A DNA stretch of 64,000 nucleotides from Epiperipatus broadwayi (Eukaryota; Onychophora; Udeonychophora; Euonychophora; Peripatidae). The first letter of the stretch is position 1; the number at the start of each line of letters is the position of its first letter. Below, piece by piece: positions 35,086 through 46,789 of this stretch. The stretch covers positions 1,362,001-1,426,000 of the forward strand of contig JAQFVV010012490.1 in assembly GCA_028023455.1 (NCBI GenBank), in the 5' to 3' direction. The notes under the pieces are model-generated. The model searched no databases. It saw only the letters and a list, made by a program, of their open reading frames with translations, and was not told the origin of the DNA. The translations under genes were made by a program, and so were the position numbers.

Positions 35086-35462
35086 ATTACAAGGAAATCT
35101 AGTCATATAACACATGACCTAATTTTATAAATTTGTATTACAAATGTTATATAATGAGCTTGCCAATAGCATTTAACAAGATTTTCAGAATACACCTATC
35201 CTCAGATCACTTTCTATTTCTGGCTGTCATCAATGAGGTGCTAGGATATTCCAGCATTAGATTTAAAATACCAGATCAAGCCCACCACTTTATCTAATGT
35301 TTAACTATTAAGTAGAAAATCTGAAACTTTCTGACATCCATATGTCTTTGAATTCAGCTATCCAACTTAAATAGCCATATGGGACTGAACCAAGTTCAGA
35401 TACACCATATATTAATAGCTTTAGCAATATAAAATACCAAAGCCTCAAGTGCAAAACAATAG
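35086..35462 (-). repeat. SINE-like repeat L, inverted arm
   Basis: Reverse complement of the repeat at 35613-35945. On the minus strand: TTTTGCACTTGAGGCTTTGG, then GAACTTGGTTCAGTCCC (good B box), GACATATGGATGTC, ATCTAATGCTGGAATATCC, the core ATTGATGACAGCCAGAAATAGAAAG...TCTGAGG, and the tail ATTGGCAAGCTCATTATATAAC...AATTAGGTCATGTG. It forms one side of a large foldback with the two downstream pieces. Confidence 0.7.
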
Positions 35463-35612
35463 TTACAAGGAAATCAAGACTTCCAGAGCTAGAAACCTGT
35501 CTGAGAATAGGAATATTCTGAAAAGCTTGTTAAAAGCTATTGGCATGCTCATTATATAACATTTGTAATACAAGTTTATAAAATTAGGTCATGTGACATA
35601 TGACTTGATTCC
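35463..35612 (+). repeat. SINE-like repeat M, 3' fragment
   Basis: Plus-strand fragment holding only the core and tail of the family: CCAGAGCTAGAAACCTGTC, ATATTCTGAAAAGCTTGTT, ATTGGCATGCTCATTATATA, AATTAGGTCATGTGACATAT. It ends where the full plus-strand copy begins. A 5'-truncated copy is the likely reading. Confidence 0.65.
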
Positions 35613-35945
35613 CTTGCAATTGTTGTTTTTGCACTTAAGGCTTTGGTGATTTTACATTGCTAAGCTATTAATATATGGTGTATCTGAACTTGGTTCAGCC
35701 CCATATGGCTATTTGACTAGATAGCTGGATTTGAAGACATATGGATGTCTGAAATTTTCAGATTTTCTACTTAATTGTTAAACATTAGATATAAATGCTG
35801 GGCTTGACCTAGTATTTTAAATCTAATGCTGGAATATTTTAGCGCCTCCCTGATGAAGCCAGAGCTAGAAACCAGTCTGAGAATAAGGATATTCTGAAAA
35901 GCTTGTTAAGAGCCATTGGCATGCTCATTATATAAGATTTGCATA
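35613..35945 (+). repeat. SINE-like repeat R, plus-strand copy
   Basis: About 330 bp. The head has CACTTAAGGCTTTGGTGAT and GAACTTGGTTCAGCCCC; GGTTCAGCCCC is close to a pol III B box. The body has GACATATGGATGTCTGA and TAAATCTAATGCTGGAATAT. The core is CTGATGAAGCCAGAGC, TAGAAACCAGTCTGAGAATA, and the tail is GCATGCTCATTATATAAG. Relatives are at 35086-35462 (inverted) and 12955-13320 (inverted, diverged). Probably a tRNA-derived SINE family. Confidence 0.65.
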
Positions 35946-38900
35946 TTAGTACAAAATATAATATAATAATTTTAATTGCAGAAATACTGAATTAAAAAAT
36001 TATATAATATCAGTAGCATGTTTAAAAGACTCTAAATAAGAGAACATTTTCTCCATACTGAATACGATTTGTCTCTGATCTATCCATTGAAATCATAAAT
36101 TTTATTATTATTAATTCTTTCCAATTTTCTTAAGAGACATGTTTTTATTTAAAGGCATTAAAAGAAAAAGAATCCTGCCATTTTTTTATTTATTGATTTG
36201 ATGTCCAGAAATTAAAAGAGAAACAATAATTGGAAGATAATTCACCACAAATGATTTCCTCATCCTAATAATTTAGTGAAATAATAATTTGGTTCTACTA
36301 ATAAAATTTTCAATAACATCTTTACTTTCAGATAATTTCTTTAACACTGGTATTTTTTTCTATAAATTAAAAAGTCTTAAACAGCTTGGACATATTATAA
36401 TGGGGAAAAGGGATGGGATGATGATAAATATAAGAATGAAGGGCATTAAGACTTTCCTCATTTAAATTATGCCTGTTAAGTTTAACACATATTGCTATAT
36501 TTCTATTTAAGACAAAGGTTTATACAATTAAAAATGAATAAGACTACCTAAAAATCTTAATTTTGATAAATTATGTTTATTAATCAAAATCAACACATAA
36601 CCTCAATATTAAACATTAAGACAATAAAATAAACATATAACTTCCTAGTGCGATTTTCTGGTTTAAAAAAAAATTATTAGCTTAATCTTCAAATATTACA
36701 CAAAGTGCTATAACTTTTTATAATAGTTTGTGTAATTTGAGGATTAAAATATAAATTACTGAATAATATTAAAAATAAGTTTAGTCACTAATGTAATAAA
36801 TATAGTGATATCTGTCATTCATTTTTCATTCTATCGGGTTTTTTTTTTTGTATTTCAGCATGCTTTTTTTTTTAAACAATGAAAAACACATTTAAAATTC
36901 AATTTTTATTTATTTATTTTAAAAACAGAAGTAAAATAATTAATAATCTAAACAAAAATTTTACAGAACAGAGGGCTATGATAAATAAGACGAATTCACA
37001 TAAGAGAAATAAATAAAATTGAGAAGATTCTATTAATTTATCATATCTATTCATCTACTCATTTAATTTCCTACTAAGGTATAATAATCGATATTCATTT
37101 ACCCATTCTATTTTATATTCAACTTTGATTTAATATTATAAAGGTCAGCTTATTTTGAAACATTATAAAATAAATTAATTAATAATAGATTATATGGATT
37201 GTAGAAAAAGAGTGCATTCCACCATAAAGGGTATAAAAATTCTCATAAGCCTCCCAGCAAAATCAAATTCAATTGAGTTTAAATAAACAACAGTATATAA
37301 TTAAATATGTTTGTAAATGTTAAAAGACTATGAATATTTTTTTTAAATGAACTAATTACCATGATTTAATTTTGAAAAGGTTTAAAAAAAAGTTCTATTT
37401 TAGGAGAGGTTTTTAAACACATTGAAATTGGTAATAGTATAAGAAGATAGGAAGGAAATTTTGTTAAGCAGAACTTCCAAAAAAAAAAACACCAAAAACA
37501 ATATGTTGATCTTTTAGGTAAAATATATTGATTTTCCAAGTGCAAAAATTCTTTTATTTTTACTCATATATTTTGCGATACCATTTACATGTCACTAAGT
37601 CTCAAGTGAAGCACCATAACTCTTAACAGACTATACTTGAATAAGCTAATCAGTAAAATTAAATAATATGTTTGTAAATATAAAAATAATGCAATTTTTT
37701 TTAGAAATCTAACTTGAAATTAATATATTTTGCAAATAGATTAACAATTGTTTTACAAACAATATTGTTGAAAATATTAAAATAATATTATTTATTGAGA
37801 AAAACTTTTGGATAAAAATTAAATTAGCAAATATAGTAATCCCAGTTCCATAATAAATTGATAGTAGTTGCTAACAAAAACATTCATAAAAAAAATTATC
37901 GATGGGCCTTGAGTGTCCCTATTCGACAAGAGCAAACACAATTTCATAATAAATTGAAGTAGAAAACCAAAAAGCATACAAAAAAATTTAATTCCACAAA
38001 GTGACAAAAATTAATTATGCTTATGGCGAAGGTGGTATAAACCATGTTGCACCACTGGTAGCACTATAATATTAAAATTCAGATCAGTTCTTAACCATTT
38101 GTAATTTATCATAGCTTTAGTTATTTTAAATCTGCACATAATAGCTCTGATAGCTTTTATTACTTCTGACAAATTGTTGTTTAAAGATTTTTTATTGCCA
38201 AGTGATAAACAGTAAAGAGATAGCACTGGCTTCAGTAATACATTCGATCGAATGAATGGCTGGTTTACAATAATTTAAATGCCAGTTTTACATTGTCTAG
38301 TGACAGAGATTCCATACACCGTGTACAGAACATTCTTAACTTATGAGTCCTCTTTTTAAACACATTTGTTTTTCAGTCAATGTCTACTTATAAAAATATA
38401 ATAGTTTCAATTTTGTTTTCTAAATAAAAAATATTTCCATATTTTCAAAAACATTTCTACTTTCCAACATACCCTAAGGAGATTTACTTTGGATTAAATT
38501 TCAAATTACTTTACTTTCATAATTTTTTTTTTTTGTCATGAAACTATGTTATTTTTACATTTATTTTCAAAATAAATAAAACTGTCATGTTTCCAATCAT
38601 ATCATACATTTTTCTTTTTGATTTTTTTATGCAAAAGAAAAAAGAAACATATTGATTGACTCATTCTTGCATAGTTTGGTATGTGTATGGTGGCTTAGAA
38701 TGCACATACAAACAGTATCTATTTTGATATCAAACATCATCTCAAATTTTCTTTTCTTTTTCTTATGTTGTACTTTTCACTCTTTTAGCAGTTGAAACAT
38801 TAATTCTGCCGATATCAGAAAAAAACAAACAAACATGTATTTCTATGAAGAATTAGCTTAAAGAAATTGGGGAATTAAAAGAAGACATCTGTATCCCTTC

Positions 38901-40259
38901 ATTTTTAATTTGTGTAATTAGAAATACTTCTTATTAAACCAGATCTCAAGGGCTTGTTTGATCAAATAATATAAATTAATGATACATATTATTTTTTCAG
39001 ACCATCATTCAAACAGCTAGATCTTACATTTCAATAACAATAATTTTTTCCTCTTTCAGATAAAACACTTAATTGTAATATATATATATAAAACTATCAT
39101 TAATATTACTATTGAATTCTTATATATTTGTTATTTATTTTCCCTTTAGAAAATATCAAATAATATTAATAAATGCACATATTGTTTCAATATACAATGG
39201 AGCCATGATATCTATCTGCTATATTTTGTTCCAAGATCCCACCACATTTGTTATAAACAATAGCCCGCATTTTGTTAATAAACTTTGATTAAAATAGAAA
39301 ACATATTGTTTATTAACTGTAGTGTGCTATACTTTTCAACATACATGGAAACATAAGACAGAACATTTTTTATGTATATTATATGCATATATAAATTAAG
39401 TTATAGTATAAACAAAATTAAAAAAGTATATAATGTAGTTATTACGAATAGATTGAGAAAGCATATTTTACATATATATTTATTTGTGTGTTTGTTTATC
39501 ATCATTCATTCAAAAAATAAAATGAATAGTGAAATGTTAAACTTTAAAATAAATATGCTCTGGACTATATTCTTTTTTTTTCAAGCAATCTTGTTATCAG
39601 TAGATTATGACCACTCTAATTATTTTGATGTTTTTAGATCTGATATTGACATCAGAATCTGTAATCACAATATAAGAATGATGATGATTTACAGTTCTTT
39701 TTGTCTATTAGTAATAAATCAATATCTTTCATTTTATTAAAAAAGATACTTTATGAATTGCATTACATTTTATGAAAAACATTAAGTTTACACTTAAAAA
39801 ACATTTTATTACATAAAATACTGTGCTTATCAAATTTAGAAATTATAATAAAATGAAAAATAAAATATATGCATCTTCAATGTTAGCCAAAGAAATGCTA
39901 TTAATAAACATGATTTCATAGGGCATTCTGAGGTGTAAAAATAGTTGCCTGCATGGTAAAATTTAATTAATTTATGAATTTTAATGTTTTTACTGGTTAA
40001 TTTATATACTTTTTGGATAGTGTATAATTAAAGGAGCATATACTGATACAGTGTAATATTGTAGTATGTTGACAATGAAGACTCCACAATTTAAATTAAT
40101 ATTTCTCTCCCTTTTTTAAAAAAAAAAAATTGATGATAGTAATATTTTTTTACAACTTTAATAATTTATTTTTGATTTTAATACATTTTTCTCTCAATAT
40201 TTCAGCATCAAGTTTTCAACTTTTGATTTTTTCATCATTATTATTTTCAACCATTATTA
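35946..40259. other. A+T-rich gene-free stretch
   Basis: Over 4 kb with no supported gene, RNA or transposon end. The 122-codon plus frame at 39372-39740 is hydrophobic and Ile/Tyr-rich without a recognisable domain, as expected by chance in such DNA. The minus frames 37819-38007 and 38011-38226 are likewise unsupported. Confidence 0.55.
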
Positions 40260-41260
40260 ATTCAGTGTATGATGGAGGTCTGTCCAAATATAATCCAATT
40301 ATCTGAACTCTAGTCACTCTTTTCCATAATATTTCTTCTATCCATTTCATATGTGGTCTCTTTCTAGGTCTTTTACAATCTCTTGAATCCAGTTTAAGTC
40401 TTTAATTGTATATCTATTATCATTTCTTCTAACAATATGTCCAGCCCAACTACATTTCTTAATTTTTTCAATGATGTCAGTGATATCTGTTTATTCTCTC
40501 ACCCATATATTTTGTTTTTGATCTCTTCTTGTGACTCCCTATGTATATCTTGTTGTGCCTCATTGAGTGGTCTGAAACCTCTGTATTGCTCTTTTATTAA
40601 GTGTCCAAGTCTCAGATCCATAAGTAAGAACTGGTAAAACACATTTATTAAAAACCTTTCTTTTCAATCACATCGGCATATTTCCTTTTAATATTGTTAT
40701 TTCCACCAAAAGTACTCCTTCCAAGTTTAATTCTGTGATTAATTTCATCCATTATTTTTCAACTACATTAATAATCTGATCAAGATATTCATATTTATTG
40801 ACTTATAATAATCTTTTATTTTCTTCTTCTACATAGCCATTAAACATTATTTGAAAGCATTTACCTTTAATCCTATTTTCTTATTTTCATTTGATAATTC
40901 TTGCAACATTTTATGAAACTTTGAAGTATTATTTTCAAAAACAACAATGTCATTTACATAATGTAGATGACTTAAATAAATCTCCATTTACTTTTGACTT
41001 AGAAAACAGTAAGTAATATATCTTTTAAAATTGGAAGTAATGCTTTGTAATGAATCTTGAACACCAGATACGATAATGAATTTTATTATGGATTAGATAG
41101 TAAACTTTCATTGATAATTAAAAGTCTTTCATTAAGTTTGGCCTCTTGAAAGTTAAAAAAAAAAATTTCTCCTAAATCACTAATTATTACTGGATGTCAT
41201 TTCTACAATCTTCAACATAATTTATAGATAAAGTTTTATGATAGCTTTCTAAGAACATAA
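40260..41260 (-). mobile_element. RTE-like element, 3' fragment 1
   Basis: Minus-strand fragment of the family at 44685-47640. Shared plus-strand text includes TTCATATGTGGTCTCTTTCT near 40407, TGTATATCTATTATCATTTC near 40417, GTGTCCAAGTCTCAGATC near 40600, and TTATTAAAAACCTTTCTTTTC near 40646. It covers the C-terminus of the reverse transcriptase and the 3' UTR, and ends at about 41260. Heavily mutated and 5'-truncated. Confidence 0.75.
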
Positions 41261-41483
41261 TGTTGATATAATGCTAATCAATTGTCATTAGCCATGAATA
41301 TCATCATCTTATACTATTATTCCCTAATAATAAAACTTATTTTAAAAAAACTAATAGAAGAAAACAATATAAAAGGTAGACTGATAAATAAAAATAAGTA
41401 AGAAAAATTATACAGATCTTCCTTAATAAAAAAATGTTAGGAGGATACACTTCAATATATGGCAAATGAATTATATATTTCTA

Positions 41484-41845
41484 GTTCATCATCATCATCA
41501 ACAACCATTATCAATCCACTGCAGGATGAAAGTCTCTCCAAGTTCAATCCATCTCCGATCTTTAGCTTCTCTTCTCCATATCACCCCTGCACACTTTTTT
41601 ATTTCATCCATCCATCTCACATTTGGTCTCTTTCTGCGTCTTTTAAAATCACTTGGAATCCAGTTTAAGATTTCAATTGTCTATCTATTATCATCTCTTC
41701 TAGCAATATGTCCATCGCAACTACACTTCAATCTTTTCATTTTTTCAATGAGGTCAGTAACACCTGTTTGTTTATTTAATCATTTATTGCATTTTTGATC
41801 TCTTCTTGTTACTCCTAACATGCATCTCTCCATACTTATACAAAC
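41484..41845 (-). mobile_element. RTE-like element, 3' fragment 2
   Basis: Only the last ~360 bp of the RTE family, minus strand. It begins (element 3' end) with CATCATCATCATCAACAACC, then CAATCCACTGCAGGATGAAAG, and runs to TTGTTACTCCTAACATGCATCTCTCC near 41830. The CAT/ATC trinucleotide tail marks the 3' terminus, as in the copy at 44685. The plus-strand frames at 41459-41798 are shadows. Confidence 0.8.
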
Positions 41846-42818
41846 AACAATTAAGTTGATATATTTGCTAACATCTAAATATGAGTATTATGTATGTTGA
41901 ATGACTTGTTGAATGGTGTAATAATTTGATTTTAAGTAAAAATTATTCTGATCAAGTGTTTTGATTTCCAGGAAGTTTTTTGAAATTCAAAATCACATTT
42001 TAGCATATCATTTAACCCAAATTAGAATATTCTATAAAGTATCATCAGCAGCAGTCAACTCAGTAGTAAAAGTAACTTGCTATAGCATCAAATTTTTGAA
42101 ATATTTTCCCAACTGATTAAAAAAAAGAGAGAAAATGTCTAGCCCAAGAGAATAAAAATTATCATGATACACCAAAACTTTGGTGCTCAAACATATTTCC
42201 AAGCAGCAGACCTACTACAAATAAAATAATTACTATATTAAAAGCATTTTAAATTTATTTAAACCAATTCAACTTCTTTAAAATATTTATTAGTAATTCA
42301 AATATTTTCATTAATTATACGATTCTTTAGGTAATATTTAATAAGCAAATTACATAATCTCAACATCTTAAACATCTGTAGACTTTTTTGAGTTTTCTGT
42401 TTTCTTATATTTTAAAAAATGTTAAACATTTATCAACCTTCAATATATCAATTTCATCAACATATCAATTAGACTGATAATGTGCATAACAAAAGTAAAA
42501 GTACAAGAGATTTCCAAACTAAATAGAATTATCTTCCTAATTTATTACTAAAGTAAACAGTCTGAGTACTCGTTAAAAGCTTTTTTTACAACCCATAAGT
42601 CATTCATTCTTCAGATAGAAATAAATTCTTTCCATTATCTATTTTATAACTTTAAAGTATCATTATTTAAATTACTCTACATATTTTAATTCAAATTATT
42701 TCTAACACAGACTGCTAGTGACGCCCGGTGGAGAAAACATTATTAAAAATAATAATTATAAAATGTTACTTTAAAAATATGCGGTTACATAAAAGGCAAA
42801 AAATCGCCCGGTGAACAT
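41846..42818. other. A+T-rich gene-free stretch
   Basis: No gene or repeat supported. ACGCCCGGTG at 42721 recurs as TCGCCCGGTG at about 42804, the only G+C-rich text here. Confidence 0.5.
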
Positions 42819-42930
42819 TTTCAGTTATGGAAATTATACGGCTAAAATAACAATTTTGATTGCTAAATGAAAACTATTATTTCAGTTATAGAAATTATAC
42901 GCTAAAATAACAATTTGACTGCTAAATCAA
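42819..42930. repeat. Two-copy tandem repeat, ~62 bp
   Basis: TTTCAGTTATGGAAATTATAC, then GGCTAAAATAACAATTTTGATTGCTAAAT, is followed by a second unit with TTTCAGTTATAGAAATTATAC and GCTAAAATAACAATTTGACTGCTAAAT. Differences are single bases. Confidence 0.85.
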
Positions 42931-43262
42931 TATTATTTAACAGAGAATTGATAAAAACAATTTTAGTAAAAATTATATCTGCATAAATAATTTATATTAA
43001 ATTTTGCTGTGTCCGAATATCTACCCTTCGTCCAGATGTGATTCACTAACTAATAGCAAATATAAATTAACTTTCTTGTATAATACAGATTCAGGCAATA
43101 TAGTTATTTACAATCTCAGACTTATTAAACAATAATAAAGACTAGTATGGTCTATACGAGACTTGAGATTAGCTTTTGAACATTTTGATGGGAAGTTCAC
43201 TTTTTCCATTAGGTCTTCCTATTTAACTGCGCCATTCTCGACTGGCCATCAGTTCATAGTCC

Positions 43263-43335
43263 TGCGTAATCTAGTGTAATGGTAGAGTGTCAGATTTTGA
43301 AATGTAAGTTGCCCTAATCTATTCCAGTTCTGACA
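43263..43335 (+). other. tRNA-like pseudogene or SINE head
   Basis: TAGTGTAATGG at 43272-43282 is an excellent A box with a D-arm-like continuation. CAGATTTTGAAATG follows in the anticodon-arm position, with TTG placed as a Gln anticodon would be. The T arm (CTATTCCAGTTCTG) is poorly conserved, so it is not a working tRNA gene. It may come from tRNA-Gln or a SINE built on it. Confidence 0.35.
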
Positions 43336-44684
43336 CTTACAGTACTCAAACTTCCTATGAACTCGCGAGCAAAAATGTAATTGAATTATTATTTTTATCG
43401 GTCCATAGTATTTTTTAACGGCAAATAGTCCAATTCTGCTATGTAATTAAAGTTATCGCTTTATCACTTTCTCTTCATAGTTTATTTTTCAGCTTCCATA
43501 ACACATTTCTTTTGTCTTTATTTGTTATCTAGTTTTAAACACTTAATTTTTTCTAATTGCATTTTTAAATCTATTTACTTAACAAAAACAACTTATTTAC
43601 AAATATAATTTACAAACTAACTGTTAATATATCAAACACACATATCACTATCGCATACTGCTAATTATTTTAATAGCGCTATCTGTAAATCTGACATAAA
43701 ATCTGAATAAAGCAGCATATCGACTTCGGTGCAAAGATATTTTATTTATTGTTATGACTGATCCCATCCACTTCATTGCTAGCCATTTCCCAACAAAATT
43801 CACTGCTATTAGTAAATCAAACTGTCTCATAATGTGATTATTGCAACCTGGTTATTTATGCTTCTCATCTAATCTAAGTATATTTATTTATTTTCCTTGC
43901 TACTCATGGAATCATCAAATCTTTGTCAGCACCCCAATACAAAAGCATTAGTCCTTTCCTCACTTTTTTTTTTCAATGACCAATTTTCACATCCATAGAG
44001 AATCACAGATGTGAACAAAAACTGCAGTATACCACATGTTAAAATATATTTATATAAATTAGATTTGCTAATCAAATAAGTGCACTTATAAATAATTATA
44101 AAAGAATAAAATCAATACACTATAATAAAAAAAATAATATTGTAAGTTACTGAGGACAGCCAAGAATTTTAAGCACCAATTGCAGTGTGAGATTGACAAT
44201 TCAATTGATCAAGATTATTATTATTATTATTTATTTCAACTTGATCCCTTCATTGTTAATAAAGTGCCAAACTACTGTGGGCATTGCTACTGCCAAATTG
44301 ATCAGTAAAGCTGTGGGATTAGTTGGCTGCCATTCTATAGTTACTATTGCTAAAGTTAAATTAAAACATGGTATCTTTAAAATAAAAATATAGCTCTGTT
44401 TACAAAAGTCTAATTCAGTAAACAAATAATGCTATAATACTAAATATATAATAAGCATGATCAATCTCATCCTTCCAAATGTTAACAGTAATCAATGGGT
44501 TTAATAAAGGACAATTTATTTAGAAAATATTGAACTTTTTTTTTGTTATTTTTATTTTTTAAGTTTGATTTTACAATCTTTGTCTAATCTACTGAAATTT
44601 GTGTTAAAGAAACAGTTCCTATTGCAATCTGATAAGCAATCAAATAAATGAATAAACAACTTTTTTTTTCATTTATAGCCATCA
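43336..44684. other. Gene-free stretch with ATT microsatellite
   Basis: Mixed A+T-rich DNA and an (ATT)n run at 44215-44232. The frames at 43648-43830 and 44187-44425 have no recognisable domain. Confidence 0.5.
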
Positions 44685-44915
44685 TCATCATCAACCATTA
44701 TCAATCCATTGCAGGATGAAGGTCTCCCCAAGTTCAAACCAACTTCTCCGATCTTTAACTTCTCTTCTCCACATCATTGTTACACACTTTCTTATTTCAT
44801 CAATCCATCTCACATGTGGACGGTTTCTGGGTCTATTACAATCTCTTGGAATCCAGTTTAAGATTTCAATTGTCCATCTATTATAATCTCTTCTAGCAAT
44901 ATGTCTAGCCCAACT

Positions 44916-45224
44916 TCACTTCAGTCTTTTAATTTTTTCAATGAGGTCAATAACACCTGCTGGTTCTCTTATCCATGTAGTGTGTTTTTGATCTCTTCTT
45001 GTTACTTCTAACATACATCTCTCCATATTTCTTTGAGTGGTCAGAAGTCTCTGTATTGCTCTTCTATTAAGTGTCCAAGTCTCAGATCTGAAAGTAAGAA
45101 CTGGTAAAACACATTTATTAAAAACCTTTCTTTTCAAACACATAGGCATATTTTCTTTTAGAATCAAATTATTTCTACCAAAAGCACTCCAACCAACTTT
45201 AATTCTATGATTAATTTCATCCAT
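44916..45224 (-). pseudogene. RTE reverse transcriptase C-terminal region
   Basis: 102-codon open segment downstream of the frameshift: MDEINHRIKVGWSAFGR, CLKRKVFNKCVLPVL, and SETWTLNRRAIQRLLTTQR. This is the conserved segment after the RT palm in RTE and related elements (the 'N..VLPVL.YG.ETWTL' region, here with FRSETW). It ends with HTTWIREPAGVIDLIEKIK. It belongs to the same ORF as 45408-46625 but is separated from it by frame breaks at 45230-45430. Confidence 0.8.
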
Positions 45225-45407
45225 TATGTTTCCATCTGTATTAATAATCTGACCAAGATATTAGTAGATGTTAACTTCTTCTAACTCATCATAATCAATC
45301 TTTATTTTCATATTTTGAAAAAATCCATTGAACATTACTTTAGTCTTTTTAACATTTATCTTTAGTCCTACTTTCATCTGATAACTCCTGCAACATTTCC
45401 TGCAGCT

Positions 45408-46625
45408 CTAAAGCATTATTTGCAAAAAAACAACATCATCTGCAAAATCTAAATGACTTAAATAATCTCCATTTACCTTCACGCCTTTAGCTTCCCATTT
45501 TAATCCACAAAATACTTCTTGCAGCACTTCTGTAAAAAGTTTTGGTAATATGGAGTCACCCTGTCTTACACCCTTCTCAATGTTGACTTTTGTAGTATCA
45601 TTATGTAATCTAATTGTTACTGTTGCATTTTTATAAATATTCTTTAAAATATGAGAATATTCTGCATCTATATCTTGATAATCCAATGCTTTAACCACTG
45701 AAAAAATGTTTAAAGAATCAAATGCCTTTTCATAATGTACAAATTCAAAGCATAATGTCAACTCATATTCATTTGTCCTTTCTATAATTTCTCTCAATAC
45801 CTGGATATGGTTTACTGTACTAAAACCACTTTTAAATCCAGCTTGTTCTCTTAGTTGGTGGAAGCCCAGTGTTCTCTGTAGACGAGTTGCAATTATCTTG
45901 GTAAAATTTTTGTATAAAACTGATAAAACGCTGATAGGTCTGTAATTTCTAATATCTTCTTTATCACCTTTGTTAAATATTAATATTAATACTGCATTCT
46001 TCCAATCATCTAGTACATCTTTATCATTTAGACATTTGGTATATAACTTTTCTAAAAAAAATTCTATTTCTTCACCTGCTTCTTTTAATATATCAATTAT
46101 AATTCCATCATTACCTGGAGCCTTTTGTTTCTTCATAAATTTAATTGCATGTCTCACTTCTTCATTTAAAATTCTGGGCAATTCAGAAGATATAATAGAT
46201 ATAGGAGGTACTTCTTTATTACTATATAATTCTTGATAGAAGTCTTTCACCCATTTCGTGATGTCATCTCTCTTTTTAGTAATAGTTCCATCTTTTTTCC
46301 TTATGGAAGATATAAATTTCCTACCAATACCAAAATGTTGTTTTACACTCTTGAGACTTTTATTCTCTACTACAGCTTTCCTTGCTAGTTCACGCTTATA
46401 CTTTCTTATAGCATTTTCAATTCTTTTCCACACCATTTTACAGAATTTGAGGTATTCAATCCTTTTTAATGCATAATTTTTGTATATCTTCATATTCCTT
46501 ATTTTCTCCATTAATTCTCTAGTCTCAGTAGAAATTTTATTGGTCAATTGCTGCTTTTTTCTACCATCTATCTTTGTTGCAGTTTTTAAAAGTGTATCAG
46601 TTGTTTTCTTATTAATTTCATTCAA
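45408..46625 (-). CDS. RTE reverse transcriptase, 405-codon open segment (inactivated)
   Basis: The longest open frame in the window. It would copy element RNA at the nicked target. Residues 1-110 are a basic, helical linker after the endonuclease. KQKAPGNDGI at 166-175 is RT motif 1/2a. NYRPISVLSVLYK (227-239) is the next block, then GFKSGFSTVNHI (263-274). Motif A is CFEFVHYEKAFDS (292-304). Motif B is GVRQGDSILPKLF (352-364). Motif C is FADD (394-397). In motif A the expected catalytic Asp (family pattern FVDYEKAFDS) is His-297, encoded at 45735-45737. This should abolish polymerase activity. The frame then breaks at a T run (A run on the plus strand) at 45424-45430, just after FADD; the C-terminal region continues in another frame. 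The ATG at 46625 is only the first Met after an upstream stop, not a true start. Confidence 0.85.
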   Translation of the reverse strand: MNEINKKTTDTLLKTATKIDGRKKQQLTNKISTETRELMEKIRNMKIYKNYALKRIEYLKFCKMVWKRIENAIRKYKRELARKAVVENKSLKSVKQHFGIGRKFISSIRKKDGTITKKRDDITKWVKDFYQELYSNKEVPPISIISSELPRILNEEVRHAIKFMKKQKAPGNDGIIIDILKEAGEEIEFFLEKLYTKCLNDKDVLDDWKNAVLILIFNKGDKEDIRNYRPISVLSVLYKNFTKIIATRLQRTLGFHQLREQAGFKSGFSTVNHIQVLREIIERTNEYELTLCFEFVHYEKAFDSLNIFSVVKALDYQDIDAEYSHILKNIYKNATVTIRLHNDTTKVNIEKGVRQGDSILPKLFTEVLQEVFCGLKWEAKGVKVNGDYLSHLDFADDVVFLQIML

Positions 46626-46789
46626 ATCTGAATCATGTTCAAAATCTACTAATACTTGAAACCGATTTGTAAGTTCTAATTTAAATTCATTAGAGTGTTT
46701 CTGAAGATTAGGAATATCAACTGCAAATATTGTTTTTCTTAATAATTTTTGTCTCTCTAGTTTTGCATTAACACATATCTTACATCTTA

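Noticed and set aside
39372-39740. 122-codon plus-strand frame with hydrophobic stretches
   Set aside because: Ile/Tyr/Phe-rich, low-complexity translation; no recognisable family and no supporting context.
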